DNA of 64,000 nt, taken from positions 124,001-188,000 of the forward strand of contig JAJFLA010000046.1 of NCBI GenBank assembly GCA_021772935.1, written 5' to 3'. Position numbers and translations under genes: made by a program. Of the stretch, positions 1-8,568 are shown in pieces. This stretch comes from Gammaproteobacteria bacterium. Its GTDB lineage: Bacteria; Pseudomonadota; Gammaproteobacteria; Xanthomonadales; SZUA-36. The notes beneath the pieces are model-generated. The model saw only the letters and a program-made list of their open reading frames with translations. It made no database searches and was not told where the DNA came from. Position 1 is the first letter of the stretch. Every line of letters starts with the position of its first letter.

Positions 1-1
1 G

Positions 2-769
2 ACTGTGGAAAAGTTGGGCCGGACCACCGCTACAAGTATCGAAGATCTCGGCACAATTGCAAGATCCATCCTCGATGGTGTACGCAGGCCATCATTGATC
101 ATGGTGGGTGAAACCATCAAGCAGGTTTACTTCACCGGTGTACAGGCTATCCCGGTTGTGATGGTCATTACTTTTCTAATCGGTATTGTAACGGCCCACC
201 AGGCGGCTGGGCAGTTGGAGAAGTTTGGTGCGACCGTGCTTGTGGTGGATCTGGTGAGTATCTCAATTACGCGTGAAATGGGTGTGCTACTGGCTGCGAT
301 CATGGTGGCGGGTCGGTCCGGAAGCGCCTTTGCCGCCGCATTGGGTGTCATGAAGCTTAACGAAGAAGTGGATGCTATGCGTGTAATGGGCCTGAACCCC
401 AACCAGGTGCTGGTTATTCCTCGCATACTCGGACTGGTGATCGCGCTTCCCATTCTGACCATATTTGCAGATATTGCCGGTATTGCCGGTGGAGCTTTGA
501 TCGCAATGGGCTCGATGGGCATTAGTGGTCTGCAGTTTGTTGAGCGTGTGGCTTACAGCACCGATCTGGCAGATTTCTACGTTGGTTTGAGCAAGGCTCC
601 TGTTTTTGCCTTGCTGATTGCCATGGTCGCCACCTTGCGTGGCTTGCAAGTTAAATCTTCGGCTGAAGAACTGGGCCTGAAAACCACCATGGCAGTGGTA
701 CAGTCAATTTTTATGATCATTGTTGCTGATGCTTTTTTTGCAACCTTATTCACACGTATGGGTATCTGA
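2..769 (+). CDS. MlaE-family lipid ABC transporter permease (5' end outside window)
   Basis: Inner-membrane permease of an MCE-type ABC transporter that moves phospholipid or another hydrophobic substrate between the membranes. The visible 255 residues are the hydrophobic MlaE/DUF140 domain with several membrane segments and the family's conserved AGRSGSAFAA stretch followed by VDAMRVMGLNP. The frame is open to the window edge. The GTG at base 5 is only the first possible start seen here, and the polar LGRTT stretch before the first membrane helix resembles the linker after an N-terminal STAS domain, so the true start is probably upstream. It is the first visible gene of a four-gene operon; its TGA overlaps the next ATG (TGATG), implying coupled translation. 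The family call is firm; the substrate is inferred. Confidence 0.85.
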   Translation, partial: TVEKLGRTTATSIEDLGTIARSILDGVRRPSLIMVGETIKQVYFTGVQAIPVVMVITFLIGIVTAHQAAGQLEKFGATVLVVDLVSISITREMGVLLAAIMVAGRSGSAFAAALGVMKLNEEVDAMRVMGLNPNQVLVIPRILGLVIALPILTIFADIAGIAGGALIAMGSMGISGLQFVERVAYSTDLADFYVGLSKAPVFALLIAMVATLRGLQVKSSAEELGLKTTMAVVQSIFMIIVADAFFATLFTRMGI

Positions 770-1536
770 TGGATATCATCATTTCAGTTGATAAGCTGGT
801 CAATCGTTTTGGCAGCCAGGTCGTACACGACCAGCTATGCCTGGATGTGCGGCGCGATGAGATCCTCGGTGTCGTAGGTGGTTCTGGTAGTGGAAAGTCG
901 GTGCTGATGCGTAGCATTCTAGGCCTGCAAAGACCAAACAGTGGCACTATTACGGTACTTGGACAGAAAATTAAGTATCACCAACCGGGGCCGAGCCGTT
1001 GTTGGGGTGTATTATTTCAGGGTGGGGCGCTTTTATCCGGTTTGACCGTACAGGAAAATGTCGAATTGCCGATTGCATTGCATTCAAATATGCCGGTAGA
1101 AACGCGACATGAACTGGCCAGCCTGAAACTGTTGATGACCGGTTTGTCCCTGTCAGTTGCAGACAAATACCCGTCTGAACTATCGGGTGGTATGAGAAAG
1201 AGGGTTTCATTGGCAAGAGCACTGGCATTGGAACCCAGGATTCTCTTCCTGGATGAGCCCACTGCAGGCCTTGATCCGATTGCCGCCACTGAATTTGACG
1301 AATTGATCACTTACCTGCACGATAATCTCGACCTGACCATCATGATGATCACCCATGATGTTGACAGTCTGTTTGGTATTTGTGATCGCATAGCGGTACT
1401 TGTGGACAGGAGCGTAGTGGTGGGAAGCGTGGCTGAGATACTGGATTCTGAACATCCATGGATCAAAAGCTATTTTGGCGTGCCACGCGCACAAAGGGCG
1501 CGTCACGCAGTTGGAGGAACTAAGCATCAACAATAA
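769..1536 (+). CDS. MlaF-like ABC transporter ATP-binding protein
   Basis: Cytoplasmic ATPase that powers the MCE lipid transporter. A complete nucleotide-binding domain is visible in 255 residues: Walker A GGSGSGKS at 37-44, Q-loop Gln84, signature LSGGM at 138-142 (followed by RKR, usual in MlaF relatives), Walker B ILFLDEP at 158-164 and switch His196. The start ATG overlaps the permease stop by one base. The 3' end overlaps the start region of the MCE gene, and a GGAGG at 1513-1517 inside this gene is the likely ribosome-binding site for that gene. The family is certain; assignment to Mla rather than another MCE system comes from the neighbours. Confidence 0.9.
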   Translation: MDIIISVDKLVNRFGSQVVHDQLCLDVRRDEILGVVGGSGSGKSVLMRSILGLQRPNSGTITVLGQKIKYHQPGPSRCWGVLFQGGALLSGLTVQENVELPIALHSNMPVETRHELASLKLLMTGLSLSVADKYPSELSGGMRKRVSLARALALEPRILFLDEPTAGLDPIAATEFDELITYLHDNLDLTIMMITHDVDSLFGICDRIAVLVDRSVVVGSVAEILDSEHPWIKSYFGVPRAQRARHAVGGTKHQQ

Positions 1537-2455
1537 AAATTTTGCCGTCGGTTTGTTTGTTGCCCTGGCTCTCACAGCATTTGTGGCTGCAACGTTCTGG
1601 TTGACAGGTAGGCAAGCTTCGGAACCTACGGTCAATTATTCGATGTTCTTTGAGCAGGACGTTGGCGGTCTGATGCTTGGTGGACCGGTATTTTATATGG
1701 GAGTAGAAGTCGGAACGGTCACTGCCATGGATATCATTCCCGGGGAATCCATGCGAGTTCGTGTTGACGCTGAAGTGCTAAAATCCATACCCATCAACGC
1801 AGGTACTTATGCCAGTCTGGCTTTCCAGGGTATTACCGGCGTAGCCGTCATCAAGTTGAACGCCGATCCCGGCTTGCACGCAGCTTTGAAAAAGAATAAA
1901 GACAGTGAATTTCCGGTGATTGCTATCCGTGATACAGGCTTCAGTGCGTTGCTGGCAAAAGCACCTGGTATTGTCGATAAGCTTGATTCAGTATTGTTAC
2001 AAATCAACCAGGTTCTTGATCAGAAAAACCGGGATTTTGTAAGCAATGTGCTTGAAGATATGTCAAGCGTTACCAAGGCCCTGGCTTCACAGGAAAAGGT
2101 CATCAGTGAACTCCCTGCTTTGCTTAAGACGGTAATGGAAGAACTCAATAGTAATCTTGTGCAAATTAAGTCCATGACCGGCAAGCTGACACCCGGACTG
2201 TCAGCGACGGTCGAAAACCTTGAACAGACGACGCATAGTCTGGCACTTATCGGTGCACGACTGGAGGTCTGGACGGCAGCTAACGACACTGACATGAATG
2301 CCTTTATGGAAGACGGACTTGGTCAGGTCCCTGCATTGGTTACCGACGCGCGCGCTGCACTGCGGGAGATTGAGAAATTGGTGAAGGACTTGCGTGAAGA
2401 TCCTTCGAAGTTGATCTACAAACCCAATGAGGCTAGCGTCGATGTGGAACAATAG
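1511..2455 (+). CDS. MCE (MlaD-type) substrate-binding protein, start codon ambiguous
   Basis: Periplasmic, membrane-anchored MCE protein that carries lipid for the ABC transporter encoded just upstream. One N-terminal membrane helix (NFAVGLFVALALTAF and following) leads into a single MCE domain with FFEQDVGGLMLGGPVFYMGV and VGTV, then a helical C-terminal part. No ATG lies near the expected N-terminus. In-frame TTG codons at 1475 and 1511 are possible; I give 1511. The best-placed ribosome site, GGAGG at 1513-1517, instead points to an ATC codon at 1526, which would give the short NNKNF N-terminus seen in many family members. The gene overlaps the end of the ATPase gene. Confidence 0.8.
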   Translation: MEELSINNKNFAVGLFVALALTAFVAATFWLTGRQASEPTVNYSMFFEQDVGGLMLGGPVFYMGVEVGTVTAMDIIPGESMRVRVDAEVLKSIPINAGTYASLAFQGITGVAVIKLNADPGLHAALKKNKDSEFPVIAIRDTGFSALLAKAPGIVDKLDSVLLQINQVLDQKNRDFVSNVLEDMSSVTKALASQEKVISELPALLKTVMEELNSNLVQIKSMTGKLTPGLSATVENLEQTTHSLALIGARLEVWTAANDTDMNAFMEDGLGQVPALVTDARAALREIEKLVKDLREDPSKLIYKPNEASVDVEQ

Positions 2456-3110
2456 ACTTGTTCAGAGGCTCCCTGGTATAAAATATCCAGGGAATTTGAT
2501 GGTGGTTGGCCTGCTGTTGCTGACCATCCTGGTCAGTGCGTGTGCTGGACTCACTCGTAGTGATAAACCTGCGGCCAGGACCTGGTGGTTGAAGCCCTAT
2601 ACCGGGATGTCATATCAGGTCTCTGCGAACCGGGTTTTGGTAGTGGCGATCGAGGTCACCGTTAGTCTCGGCTTGGATACCAATCAAATATTGACGCTTT
2701 CTGATGATGGACAAATCAATCACTACGCCGCGGCGCGCTGGTCGGATAACCTGCCTGAACTGATTTCGTCACTCAGTGCCAGGTCATTGCAGACTTCGGG
2801 CCACTTTGACACTATTTCCGAGCGTATCGGGAACGGTCACGAAGATTGTGATCTACGCCTGGAGTTACAGGAGTTTTTTGCCAACACTGATTCAAGTGGT
2901 AGTACCTCCGGGATCAATATCACCATTGACGGTCAATATCAATGTGAATCAGGGGTTTCAATGCCTGTTCAACTAAGTGCAACGGCACCGGTTCATGAAG
3001 ACAACATGAATGCGATTGTTACTGCTTTTCAACACGGCATGGACAGTGTGATGGAGAAGCTATTGCGTCAATTACTTTTGTACGCTGTAGCGCCAGCGCC
3101 GGCATCGTAA
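2442..3110 (+). CDS. ABC-type transport auxiliary lipoprotein (PqiC-like)
   Basis: Outer-membrane lipoprotein partner of MCE transporters (ABC_trans_aux/DUF330, the family of PqiC/YmbA). The 222-residue product has a basic N-terminus, a hydrophobic stretch and a lipobox LVSAC, followed by a periplasmic domain. The ATG at 2442 is chosen because GAGG lies about nine bases upstream; an in-frame ATG at 2427 is the alternative. Both starts lie inside the end of the MCE gene, so the four genes read as one translationally coupled operon. The family is assigned from lipobox, size and position rather than strong motifs. Two cysteines (in EDCDL and YQCES) could form a disulfide. Confidence 0.75.
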   Translation: MWNNRLVQRLPGIKYPGNLMVVGLLLLTILVSACAGLTRSDKPAARTWWLKPYTGMSYQVSANRVLVVAIEVTVSLGLDTNQILTLSDDGQINHYAAARWSDNLPELISSLSARSLQTSGHFDTISERIGNGHEDCDLRLELQEFFANTDSSGSTSGINITIDGQYQCESGVSMPVQLSATAPVHEDNMNAIVTAFQHGMDSVMEKLLRQLLLYAVAPAPAS

Positions 3111-3156
3111 CTGGCACTGTGTGCTGGTAAGCCTATGAAATCACAAATAACTGGGC

Positions 3157-3927
3157 TCAGTCATTTGAGTCATCCTTGATTCGATGCCCAAGCCAGAAAC
3201 CTGTAATGGTTGCCAGAATCGCCATGCTCCAGACGGCTACCGCGCCGGTTGGCAAATCAAACAACGCCGATAGTACGATACCAAGCACAAATGCTACCGC
3301 ACCCAAAAGGTAACCGATCATTAAGCGTCGTGTCCCGTGCAGTCGACGGGTGGCCAGTGCAGGTATGATCAGGCTGGCAAAAACCAGATAAACACCCACA
3401 AGTTGTACAGAAGCTGTGACCACAAAGGCAAAGATGATATAAAAACCCTGGCGCCCGATACGATCTTGCCACTTGAACCAGATTGCGAGAAGTAGTGCAT
3501 ACAACAGCGCGATGGGTGCCAGCATTTTCCATGTTGACCAGAGAATCTGACCGACCAGCAGGTCTTTAAGGTGTTCCGCGCCGTGCGGGTTCTCAGCGAC
3601 CAACAATATGCTGCCGGTAGCGGCGAGCACAAACAGAATACCAATCAGGGGCTCCTGTGATCGTGGCCAGCGTTTTTCTGTCCAGTTCAAACCTGTAGAG
3701 GCCAGCAACGCTGCACTTACGGCACAGACCTGCACGAGCCACATGTTGTCTTCCCAACCCATCACACCTGCAGCCAGAACACCCAGGCCAGCGATCTGTG
3801 CGATCGCCAAGTCAATGAAAATGATACCGTGCTTGAGGACCTCCTGACCCAGGGGCACATGGGTACTCAATACCAACAAGCCTGCAATGATTGCGGGCCC
3901 CAGTATTGACCAATCCAGTAATTCCAT
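3157..3927 (-). CDS. Metal ABC transporter permease (ABC-3/ZnuB family)
   Basis: Inner-membrane subunit of a zinc- or manganese-type ABC importer. The 256-residue product is almost entirely hydrophobic with about seven to eight predicted helices and carries the ABC-3 signature region (HGIIFIDLAIAQIAGLGVLA). It lies 15 bases after the ZnuA-like binding-protein gene, so the two are co-transcribed. It ends convergent with the MCE operon. No ATP-binding subunit gene occurs in the cluster or elsewhere nearby, which is unusual for this family. Metal specificity cannot be read from the sequence. Confidence 0.85.
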   Translation of the reverse strand: MELLDWSILGPAIIAGLLVLSTHVPLGQEVLKHGIIFIDLAIAQIAGLGVLAAGVMGWEDNMWLVQVCAVSAALLASTGLNWTEKRWPRSQEPLIGILFVLAATGSILLVAENPHGAEHLKDLLVGQILWSTWKMLAPIALLYALLLAIWFKWQDRIGRQGFYIIFAFVVTASVQLVGVYLVFASLIIPALATRRLHGTRRLMIGYLLGAVAFVLGIVLSALFDLPTGAVAVWSMAILATITGFWLGHRIKDDSND

Positions 3928-3942
3928 GTTGCAGGTTCTCTC

Positions 3943-4845
3943 TTATTGCTGTTCGGCGGATAGTAAACGATCAAGGATGTCATCAAACAGGCTAAAAAGG
4001 TCGCTTGCCTTATCGCTGCCACCAACCGTCAAAGGTAACATGACCGCGGGTATGCCCGTACGTTCGGAAAGCCACATTGATGGTTTTTTACTTTGAAATG
4101 GCGCACGAATGATGTAATCCACAACACCATTATGAGCATAGTTTTGTATCAAATTTCCGAGGTGGCCAGCAGAAGGGGGCACACCAGGTACAGGTTCCAG
4201 TGTCGCGACTTCTTCAAGACCCAGCCAGGCTTCCAGGTAAATCCATGATTTGTGGTGGGCAATCACTTTTCGGCCACGTAAAACCGAAGCACGTTCTTGC
4301 CAGTTTATGATCGCTGCGGACCAACGCTTACGAAAACTATCGAAGCCTTGCTGGTATGTAGCCGCGTTATCTGCATCCAGTTGAATCATACGTTCAGTCA
4401 TGATGCCGGCAACCAGCAATATATTATGTGGGTTGGTTTGAATATGTGGATTGCCCTGGGGATGTACATCACCCTGGGAGCGGTCGGTATTGCTCGCGAT
4501 ATCAAGTCGGTTCACAAGTAGGGCTGTCTCCAGAAAGCCTGGGCGCCCGGGCATAACCTTCGGATTATTGGCTTTGCTCAGTAGCATGGGTAACCAGCCG
4601 ATCTCAAGTTGTGCGCCGCTACAAATGACCAGGTCGGCACGCCTGACTTTTGCAATCAGGCTGGGTCTGGCCTGAATATAGTGTGGATCTTGCAAAGCGT
4701 TGGTGGCACTACTGGTTTTGACCCGGTCTGTGCCAAGCTCATCGGCCAGGGCTGCCCATTCTGGCTCGCAGGCAAACACTCTGAGGTCTGCCTTTGATAG
4801 CAAGGGAAAAAACAATAGCGCTGTGACTAATATGATATTTTTCAT
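3943..4845 (-). CDS. ZnuA-like metal-binding periplasmic protein
   Basis: Periplasmic solute-binding protein (cluster 9, zinc/manganese type) that delivers metal to the permease encoded downstream. The 300-residue product has a signal peptide ending near SKA (residues 17-19). Candidate metal ligands are His55 (DPHYIQ), His134 and His140 (NPHIQTNPH) and His198 (IAHHKSW); the family uses three such histidines plus an acidic residue or a His-rich loop. The central segment DVHPQGNPHIQTNPH is a short His-containing loop compared with the long His-rich loop of E. coli ZnuA. It sits between the barrel gene (27-base gap) and the permease gene. Zinc is the likeliest substrate, but this is inference. 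Confidence 0.83.
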   Translation of the reverse strand: MKNIILVTALLFFPLLSKADLRVFACEPEWAALADELGTDRVKTSSATNALQDPHYIQARPSLIAKVRRADLVICSGAQLEIGWLPMLLSKANNPKVMPGRPGFLETALLVNRLDIASNTDRSQGDVHPQGNPHIQTNPHNILLVAGIMTERMIQLDADNAATYQQGFDSFRKRWSAAIINWQERASVLRGRKVIAHHKSWIYLEAWLGLEEVATLEPVPGVPPSAGHLGNLIQNYAHNGVVDYIIRAPFQSKKPSMWLSERTGIPAVMLPLTVGGSDKASDLFSLFDDILDRLLSAEQQ

Positions 4846-4872
4846 CAGTTTATTTCTTAATTTGAGTGTTGC

Positions 4873-6234
4873 TTAAAATGAGTGTGCGCCATGTGCACCG
4901 ATGCTAAAGATGTATTGCAGACCCCATTGCTTGTCATCTTCCTGGCCTGCCTGGTCGTTTGTATATTGCAACCTGAGCCGACTAAATTCGCTATTGGACC
5001 AGTCCGCCATCAAGCTGTACCGCCATGGGTCGTTGGCGGCGGGCGACAGGCTGGTATCTCGAAAAGCGTCACCTGGCTCATCCGAAGATAAGCGGTCATA
5101 ACGAAGCCCCAAACGCCATCGTGGAATGGGTTGAAAAACGGCCTGCACATACCAACCCTGTTGATCGCTGTCATAGGGTAGTTGGCGACCATCGGGTAAG
5201 CGATATGTTCCGACTTCATTACGCCATAGATATTCAGCCTGTAGTTTGAGATTACGTTGTTTGTTGTTACCGTTTGGTGCCCATTTCCATACCAATTCGG
5301 CTATCATCAATTCGGATTGCCCGGTGAATAACAAGGCTTCATCTTCACCACCGGATACACGTTCAATGGCGTCTGATTGCAAATACGAAAGACCTGCCTG
5401 CCAACTGTGACTGAAGCCGATATCGCCGCCAGACCGAGCATGCAAGGTATAACTGCCATATCCGGAACTACCCGCTCCAGCTGACGGGTAACGGTCACCG
5501 CGATTGATTTCCCCACCTAATTCCAGGTACATGTCGGTTGGCGCCAGCCATCTTAGCTGTGCACCATCATCAATATACTGATTACCCAGAAAAGCCTGGT
5601 AAGACAGGGGTTGATCAACAAAATCCCAAGCGTGTGAGTGTTTATCATTCAGGTAACCGATATTGGAGAAATAGCGACCCACGCGCAGGGATAGACCTGC
5701 TGGAAGGGCCAAGGTTTCAATCCATGCCTCCTCGACTTCTACAACTGTTTCACCATCTTCAATCACGATAGGAACGGTCAGCCAGGCAGTAAATTTATCG
5801 TCAACATTGGCAGAGATGTCAATTTCGATCTCACCTAATGAAAGGCCTTCAGGCAAAGGACCCGCTTCACCACCAAGTGGAAAGCCCGGAATGACGTAAT
5901 GGTCAGGATCATTGTCATAATTCCATGCCTGACCCTGGAAAATAACACCGATATCCGGGTTAAATGACGGCTTGTTACCAGTGCCTGGTCGGCCGCTATC
6001 GCCAGCCGCTTGCCAAGGATCAGTTTCTGCGGCCGGCGGAGCTGTTTGTTTTGCCGCAACTGATTTGTTTTCAAAGGTTTTCAGGCGTTTTTCAAGTTGG
6101 GTGATACGTGCTTCGTATTCAGCTCTCATTTGGGTCAGCTCAGCTCGCAACAAGTCTAGTTCGGACTGCGCCAGCGCTGGTGTGATCATGCAGAACAGGC
6201 AAGCCCATAAGATGCCTGTGGATAAGATACGCAT
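4873..6234 (-). CDS. Outer-membrane beta-barrel protein with N-terminal coiled coil, metal-uptake cluster
   Basis: Probable outer-membrane channel for the metal importer it is clustered with. The 453-residue product has a signal peptide ending at ALAQ, a heptad-rich coiled coil at about residues 24-56, a Pro/Ala linker, and then alternating aromatic and polar strands ending in a C-terminal Phe, the usual sorting signal of barrels. The coiled coil resembles the trimerisation segment of some porins. No TonB plug domain is seen, so I would not call it a TonB receptor. The last residues (GAHGAHSF) contain two histidines. The exact family is not recognised; the role is inferred from position directly upstream of the binding protein. 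Confidence 0.7.
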   Translation of the reverse strand: MRILSTGILWACLFCMITPALAQSELDLLRAELTQMRAEYEARITQLEKRLKTFENKSVAAKQTAPPAAETDPWQAAGDSGRPGTGNKPSFNPDIGVIFQGQAWNYDNDPDHYVIPGFPLGGEAGPLPEGLSLGEIEIDISANVDDKFTAWLTVPIVIEDGETVVEVEEAWIETLALPAGLSLRVGRYFSNIGYLNDKHSHAWDFVDQPLSYQAFLGNQYIDDGAQLRWLAPTDMYLELGGEINRGDRYPSAGAGSSGYGSYTLHARSGGDIGFSHSWQAGLSYLQSDAIERVSGGEDEALLFTGQSELMIAELVWKWAPNGNNKQRNLKLQAEYLWRNEVGTYRLPDGRQLPYDSDQQGWYVQAVFQPIPRWRLGLRYDRLSSDEPGDAFRDTSLSPAANDPWRYSLMADWSNSEFSRLRLQYTNDQAGQEDDKQWGLQYIFSIGAHGAHSF

Positions 6235-6306
6235 AATTTTTCTCCAGAAAATTCGTTTTGTAACGGTCTGCGAAAGAACAGATGGCAGAAATGCTAAAAC
6301 TAATAA

Positions 6307-6588
6307 TCAGGTGATAACGGGAGGTGCCCGGCTTTGTTGATCGTGTGAAAGAACGTCAAGGAAGGAGCAGGGTGTAGGTAACTGGCTGAAGGTGTGTGTG
6401 ATTGGTATGACTGAATTTTCACTGGATTCGGCAACCGCAGCGTTGTCGTCCCCACCGGGGTGTACACAAAAAGAGCACCATCCTGAATCTGTCGATTTGT
6501 GGCTGGAAATATGGTCATTGAAAACCATGTTACTGCCGATCAGTAGCAGTACCAGTAACAGGCTCAGAAATCGATGATGTTTTTGCAT
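6307..6588 (-). CDS. Small exported or membrane-anchored protein with CxxC and His residues (DUF2946-like)
   Basis: The 93-residue product starts with one hydrophobic helix (FLSLLLVLLLIGSNMVF), then HISSHKS and WCSFCVHPGG, a Cys-x-x-Cys followed by His, then a polar tail. This layout resembles DUF2946-type proteins often found beside metal-uptake genes. The open frame extends 37 codons upstream, but the ATG at 6588 gives a clean signal-type N-terminus and is preferred; no strong ribosome site is visible. It is the first gene of the minus-strand metal cluster and lies 72 bases from the barrel gene. A metal-sensing or metal-handling role is inference. Confidence 0.55.
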   Translation of the reverse strand: MQKHHRFLSLLLVLLLIGSNMVFNDHISSHKSTDSGWCSFCVHPGGDDNAAVAESSENSVIPITHTFSQLPTPCSFLDVLSHDQQSRAPPVIT

Positions 6589-6671
6589 GATTTTAGGTGT
6601 TTTTGTTAAGGAACCACAGATGTGTTTATAAGTGAATGCCTTGAAACCATTATACCCTGAATAACGCCATG

Positions 6672-7679
6672 TTATACGACTGTCAGACCATGAATACAAA
6701 CCCGCGCATCGCTGCTGTGAAAATAATAATCGATCAGTTGCCCGCTATTTTTGTCGATACACACAATGGTGGCAGGGGAAAACCCCGCGAACATCAAGTC
6801 ACCATATAATGCCAGTCCGCGCAGATACAATGGTCTGGCGGTGGCTTTGCGTCGGGAGCCAAAAAAAGAAATACCCATTTCCTGCAAGGCTCGAACGGCA
6901 CTTTTTAATACCAGAGATTTGATACCAGGCATTTTTTTTATGTCGATGGCGCGGGTTTGTTTCCCGCTCGCAAGGTCATACACGCGTACTACGGCGCGAT
7001 GTGTATCGTTGATATACACCACGCCTGGCTCTTCCATGATCAGGTTGTGTGCATGTTTTAACCTCTTGTCGGTGATAACAATGGTGCCACGGGAAAGGTT
7101 GGCGACAACGCATTTAGAGTGAAACAAGGCATAGATTTCTCCACGAAACTCGCAGACTGCGTTTAAGTGCAGATGAGACGGTCCCCGAAAGGAAGTGTTA
7201 TCAAGGAATTTCGCGCGGTTATCGATGTTCTTGTCGATAGCTAACGGTTTTAGATTGAGTGCTTGCTGAAATTCGGGCATCTCACGGGGCCAGTACTCAG
7301 CTTCTTTCATGCCGTTAGCAAGGTTATATTTTACCACTGCATCAAGCGTGGTTGATGCCACCCACACCGATGTGTCCGTGCTATCGATTTCGTGCAAGCC
7401 AACCATCAGGTCATGTGAAAACTTATGTTTAAGGTTCAGTTCGCGGTCGAAAAAATTCAATGTGTGGTAATCGGCGACAATCACTTCATCATTGATTACT
7501 CTGATGCCCCGGCAACCACGCACATTGCCACGCGCGTTCGGGTCATGGTCCAGTGCGGGCTCAACTGGCACGATGGGAACCTCCCGGACGATGGATTTAC
7601 TTTCCCAGTCCAGTTTGAACAAACTGCCGCCCTCGCTGACAGGCGCAGCCCTGACAATGGTTCCAAAATATATGTCCAC
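6672..7679 (-). CDS. Predicted beta-propeller-like protein of unknown function
   Basis: A 335-residue product without signal peptide or membrane helix. It is built from repeated strand-rich units such as IRVINDEVIVADYHTLNFFD, GLHEIDSTDTSVWVASTTLD, HAHNLIMEEPGVVYINDTHR and LYGDLMFAGFSPATIVCI, a pattern typical of beta-propellers. Conserved-looking Asn and His residues (LHLNAV, KHAHNL, CIHGL) could line a pocket. The gene is divergent from upp and upstream of the metal cluster on the same strand (83-base gap), so it may share a transcript with it. No specific family is recognised. Confidence 0.6.
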   Translation of the reverse strand: MDIYFGTIVRAAPVSEGGSLFKLDWESKSIVREVPIVPVEPALDHDPNARGNVRGCRGIRVINDEVIVADYHTLNFFDRELNLKHKFSHDLMVGLHEIDSTDTSVWVASTTLDAVVKYNLANGMKEAEYWPREMPEFQQALNLKPLAIDKNIDNRAKFLDNTSFRGPSHLHLNAVCEFRGEIYALFHSKCVVANLSRGTIVITDKRLKHAHNLIMEEPGVVYINDTHRAVVRVYDLASGKQTRAIDIKKMPGIKSLVLKSAVRALQEMGISFFGSRRKATARPLYLRGLALYGDLMFAGFSPATIVCIDKNSGQLIDYYFHSSDARVCIHGLTVV

Positions 7680-7807
7680 ACTAGTGTCCCTTCAACGTGA
7701 TAACTGCGAGTTTAGCTGAAGTTGGTATCGTGAGAGCGGTGCCTGGCATGTTAGAATCGCCTGTCATTTTACCATTATTTAAGTAGACTCGATCAGGTCT
7801 TATCGTC

Positions 7808-8467
7808 ATGACAATAAAAATCCATAATCTTAGTCAGCAAGACTCCATCTTAAGCCAGTTCATGGCGGAAATCAGGGCCGTGGATGTTCAGGCAGACAGT
7901 ATGCGGTTCCGACGTAACCTTGAGCGTGTGGGTGAGCTCATGGCCTATGAAATCAGCAAGGTCCTGGCGTATAAAAAACGATCAGTCACAACACCGCTTG
8001 GTGCATCAGATTGTAAGGTTCTTGTGCAACAGCCAGTGTTGGCAACCATATTGCGCGCCGGTTTGCCACTACACCAGGGGTTTTTGAATTATTTTGACCA
8101 GGCCGAAAATACATTTATATCTGCCTACCGTATACATCATGGTGACGACGATGCATTCGATGTTGAGGTGGAGTATCTGGCCAGCCCGGACCTGGAAGGC
8201 AAAACGGTCATCCTGTGTGACCCGATGCTGGCCACCGGTTCCTCCATGGTGCTGGCATACCAGGCTTTGCTTGAGAGGGGTACACCCCGACATCTACATG
8301 TCGCAACGGTCATTGCCACTGACCAGGGTATTCGTTTTGTGCAGGAACAAATACCTGCAGAAATGACTATATGGGCAGCTGCCGTGGATCACGAAATGAC
8401 CTCGAAGTCCTATATTGTTCCCGGTCTTGGAGACGCAGGTGACCTGGCCTATGGGAGCAAGGAATAA
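7808..8467 (+). CDS. upp: Uracil phosphoribosyltransferase
   Basis: Cytoplasmic pyrimidine-salvage enzyme converting uracil and PRPP to UMP. The 219-residue product has the type I phosphoribosyltransferase PRPP-binding loop VILCDPMLATGSSM at about 134-147, the ILRAGLPL segment near residue 81, and the C-terminal uracil-binding region YIVPGLGDAGDLAYG. The length fits the family (about 208-220). It is divergent from the propeller-like gene and followed 100 bases later by a TonB receptor on the same strand. No uracil permease gene lies beside it. Confidence 0.95.
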   Translation: MTIKIHNLSQQDSILSQFMAEIRAVDVQADSMRFRRNLERVGELMAYEISKVLAYKKRSVTTPLGASDCKVLVQQPVLATILRAGLPLHQGFLNYFDQAENTFISAYRIHHGDDDAFDVEVEYLASPDLEGKTVILCDPMLATGSSMVLAYQALLERGTPRHLHVATVIATDQGIRFVQEQIPAEMTIWAAAVDHEMTSKSYIVPGLGDAGDLAYGSKE

Positions 8468-8568
8468 AATGTTTCCGGGAAGCATGGGGTCATATGCTGC
8501 CCAGGATGTCTAAGGCAGTCACCTTATTAAACCAGTCAGTTCGCATTAATATTTATTCGGAGAATCTC

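Noticed and set aside
4873-6234. Calling the metal-cluster barrel a TonB-dependent receptor
   Set aside because: It is too short and has no plug domain or TonB box; a coiled-coil porin-like barrel fits better.
6661-6675. ATAAC-N5-GTTAT inverted repeat as a Zur box for the metal cluster
   Set aside because: The half-sites are in the opposite order to the known Zur consensus and overlap the end of the upstream gene; too weak to call.
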